The notes beneath the pieces were generated by a model. The model was not told where the DNA came from. It saw nothing but the letters and a program-made list of their open reading frames with translations, and did no database searches. This document shows positions 45,112-45,958 of a DNA stretch of 45,958 bases, piece after piece. The position numbers were made by a program, and so were the translations under genes. The first letter of the stretch is position 1. Each line of letters begins with the position of its first letter. Origin of the DNA: Psychromonas arctica DSM 14288 (GTDB lineage: Bacteria; Pseudomonadota; Gammaproteobacteria; Enterobacterales; Psychromonadaceae); assembly GCF_000482725.1 (NCBI RefSeq), contig NZ_KI519477.1:286709-332666 (forward strand), given 5' to 3'.

Positions 45112-45627
45112 ATGAAAAATGACGATTACACAGCTAATTTACTAGGTGCTTTTGCTAGTACGATTTCAACGAGAATCGAACAGGGGATTACTGATTTAGG
45201 TGGGCACAGTCTTAGTCATGAAACCGCTTTAGTTACCATTTATAATCATCCTAATGATAGTATCGGTGTATTAAGTAAAGTCTTGGGGTTGACTCACTCA
45301 GGAGCAGTAAGATTAATTAATACGCTTGAAAAAGAACAACTAGTACAACGATATAAGTGTGAAAATGATGCAAGAGCGATTGTGTTACGAGTTACTAATA
45401 CAGGCCAGGAAAGAGCAAAAGAAGTATTACGTGTACGTGAACAAGTTACTACTCAAGTTTTGAATTTATTAACCATAGAGCAACAAGAAGTGCTTGTACC
45501 TGTGCTTGAGAGTGTATTGGGTTCGTTTACTGAGGGGCAACAAGGTGCTCGTCGATTATGTAGAATGTGTAACGAACAGGTTTGCCGTCCGCAAGGTTGT
45601 CCTGTTGAAATAGCTGTCGCTGAGTAG
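45112..45627 (+). CDS. MarR-family regulator with C-terminal four-cysteine cluster
   Basis: A winged-helix MarR core spans about 10-140: LSHETALVTIYNHPNDSIGVLSKVLGLTHSGAVRLINTLEKE is a textbook DNA-reading region, with the wing at YKCENDARAIVLRVT. The last 25 residues carry C150-x2-C153-x4-C158-x4-C163, which is unusual for MarR proteins and suggests metal binding or redox sensing. C83 lies in the wing. It is divergent from the haloalkane dehalogenase and probably represses it together with itself. Length 171 aa. Confidence 0.88.
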   Translation: MKNDDYTANLLGAFASTISTRIEQGITDLGGHSLSHETALVTIYNHPNDSIGVLSKVLGLTHSGAVRLINTLEKEQLVQRYKCENDARAIVLRVTNTGQERAKEVLRVREQVTTQVLNLLTIEQQEVLVPVLESVLGSFTEGQQGARRLCRMCNEQVCRPQGCPVEIAVAE

Positions 45628-45718
45628 TTAATGCATTTTCTCTTTTCTATTTTTTACTGGGTATAAGGTATAAATCGAGGTTGATAGTGACATTCCTGTT
45701 GTAATTGATACCCATATT

Positions 45719-45746
45719 TATACTGATCACAAAGTAAATCGGTATA
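45719..45746. repeat. hairpin upstream of the right-end transposase
   Basis: TATACTGAT and ATCGGTATA pair with one G-U wobble over a 10-nt loop. A 10-bp direct repeat GCGAAAACCA follows at 45762-45771 and 45775-45784. Confidence 0.4.
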
Positions 45747-45857
45747 GCCTCTTCTTTTAATGCGAAAACCAATTGCGAAAACCATAAACTTTGACCAATA
45801 TTCATAATCAACCTATCTTTCAGTGATGCAGTTTTACATGCTCGGAGGTAGTTTGTT

Positions 45858-45958
45858 ATGACGCAATCTCGACAATCTCAAGTATCGCTTGCTGATACCC
45901 CTTATTACCATTGTATATCTCGTTGTGTTCGTCGAGCTTATTTATGTGGTGAAGATAA
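45858..45958 (+). CDS. REP-associated (IS200-like, Y1) transposase, 5' end only
   Basis: The first 33 codons are visible before the window ends. They read [19 protein letters not shown] and then [14 protein letters not shown], the usual start of a family of IS200-like HUH transposases (RAYT) in marine gammaproteobacteria, in which TPYYHCxSRCVRRAFLCG is followed further on by the HUH motif. No stop codon interrupts it, unlike the remnant at 43880. GGAGG lies about 11 nt before the ATG. Confidence 0.8.
   Translation, partial: MTQSRQSQVSLADTPYYHCISRCVRRAYLCGED

Overview
The window is a chromosomal segment of an AT-rich marine gammaproteobacterium. A Psychromonas-like organism (Alteromonadales/Vibrionales neighbourhood) is the best guess: housekeeping proteins look E. 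coli/Vibrio-like, codon use is A/T-rich, and it carries luxS, a Na+-pumping oxaloacetate decarboxylase and a FocA formate channel. Gene order matches enterobacterial and Vibrio blocks: tRNA-Gly/orn/rsgA/psd; parE/yqiA/cpdA/nudF/tolC; rpsP-rimM-trmD-rplS/ffh/ypjD/corB; yqaA/gshA/luxS; alaS/lysC/csrA/tRNA-Ser/tRNA-Arg. The genus is inference from general knowledge; no search was run.

Layout. 1-4.5 kb: tRNA-Gly, oligoribonuclease, ribosome-assembly GTPase, phosphatidylserine decarboxylase and threonine deaminase, followed at once by a two-TM potassium channel. 5.6-7.7 kb: an ExbB-like protein and a TonB-like protein with no ExbD between them. 8-12.4 kb: topoisomerase IV subunit B, an esterase, cAMP phosphodiesterase and ADP-ribose pyrophosphatase (minus strand), divergent from tolC. 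14.3-20 kb: hldE, a YbaN-like protein, the 16S/tRNA-maturation/ribosomal-protein operon and ffh. 20-25.5 kb: ypjD, endA, corB and an unusual FocA-CBS fusion preceded by a short overlapping leader ORF. 25.6-30.2 kb: a LysR regulator, luxS, a lytic-transglycosylase-like lipoprotein, gshA and yqaA. 30.3-33.6 kb: the oadGAB operon. 34.1-39 kb: three tRNA-Arg(ACG), tRNA-Ser(GCU), csrA, lysC and alaS. 39.5-41.9 kb: rlmJ, a decayed YajR-like MFS transporter and ssb.

From about 42 kb onward the window is accessory. It holds an unrecognised 480-aa protein with an RX4H (HEPN-like) motif, a GC-rich REP-like hairpin pair, a dead 5' fragment of a REP-associated (IS200-like, HUH) transposase, a haloalkane dehalogenase divergent from a MarR regulator with a C-terminal four-cysteine cluster, and, at the right edge, the start of a second, apparently intact copy of the same transposase. 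The dehalogenase/MarR pair is therefore bracketed by related transposase sequences.

Most of the window is ordinary housekeeping. The items most worth a second look are the unknown HEPN-like gene, the transposase-bracketed dehalogenase/MarR module, the FocA-CBS fusion with its leader ORF, the ExbD-less ExbB/TonB pair, and two related dispersed palindromic elements near 7.9 and 39.4 kb. I found no CRISPR array, prophage or multi-gene defence operon.
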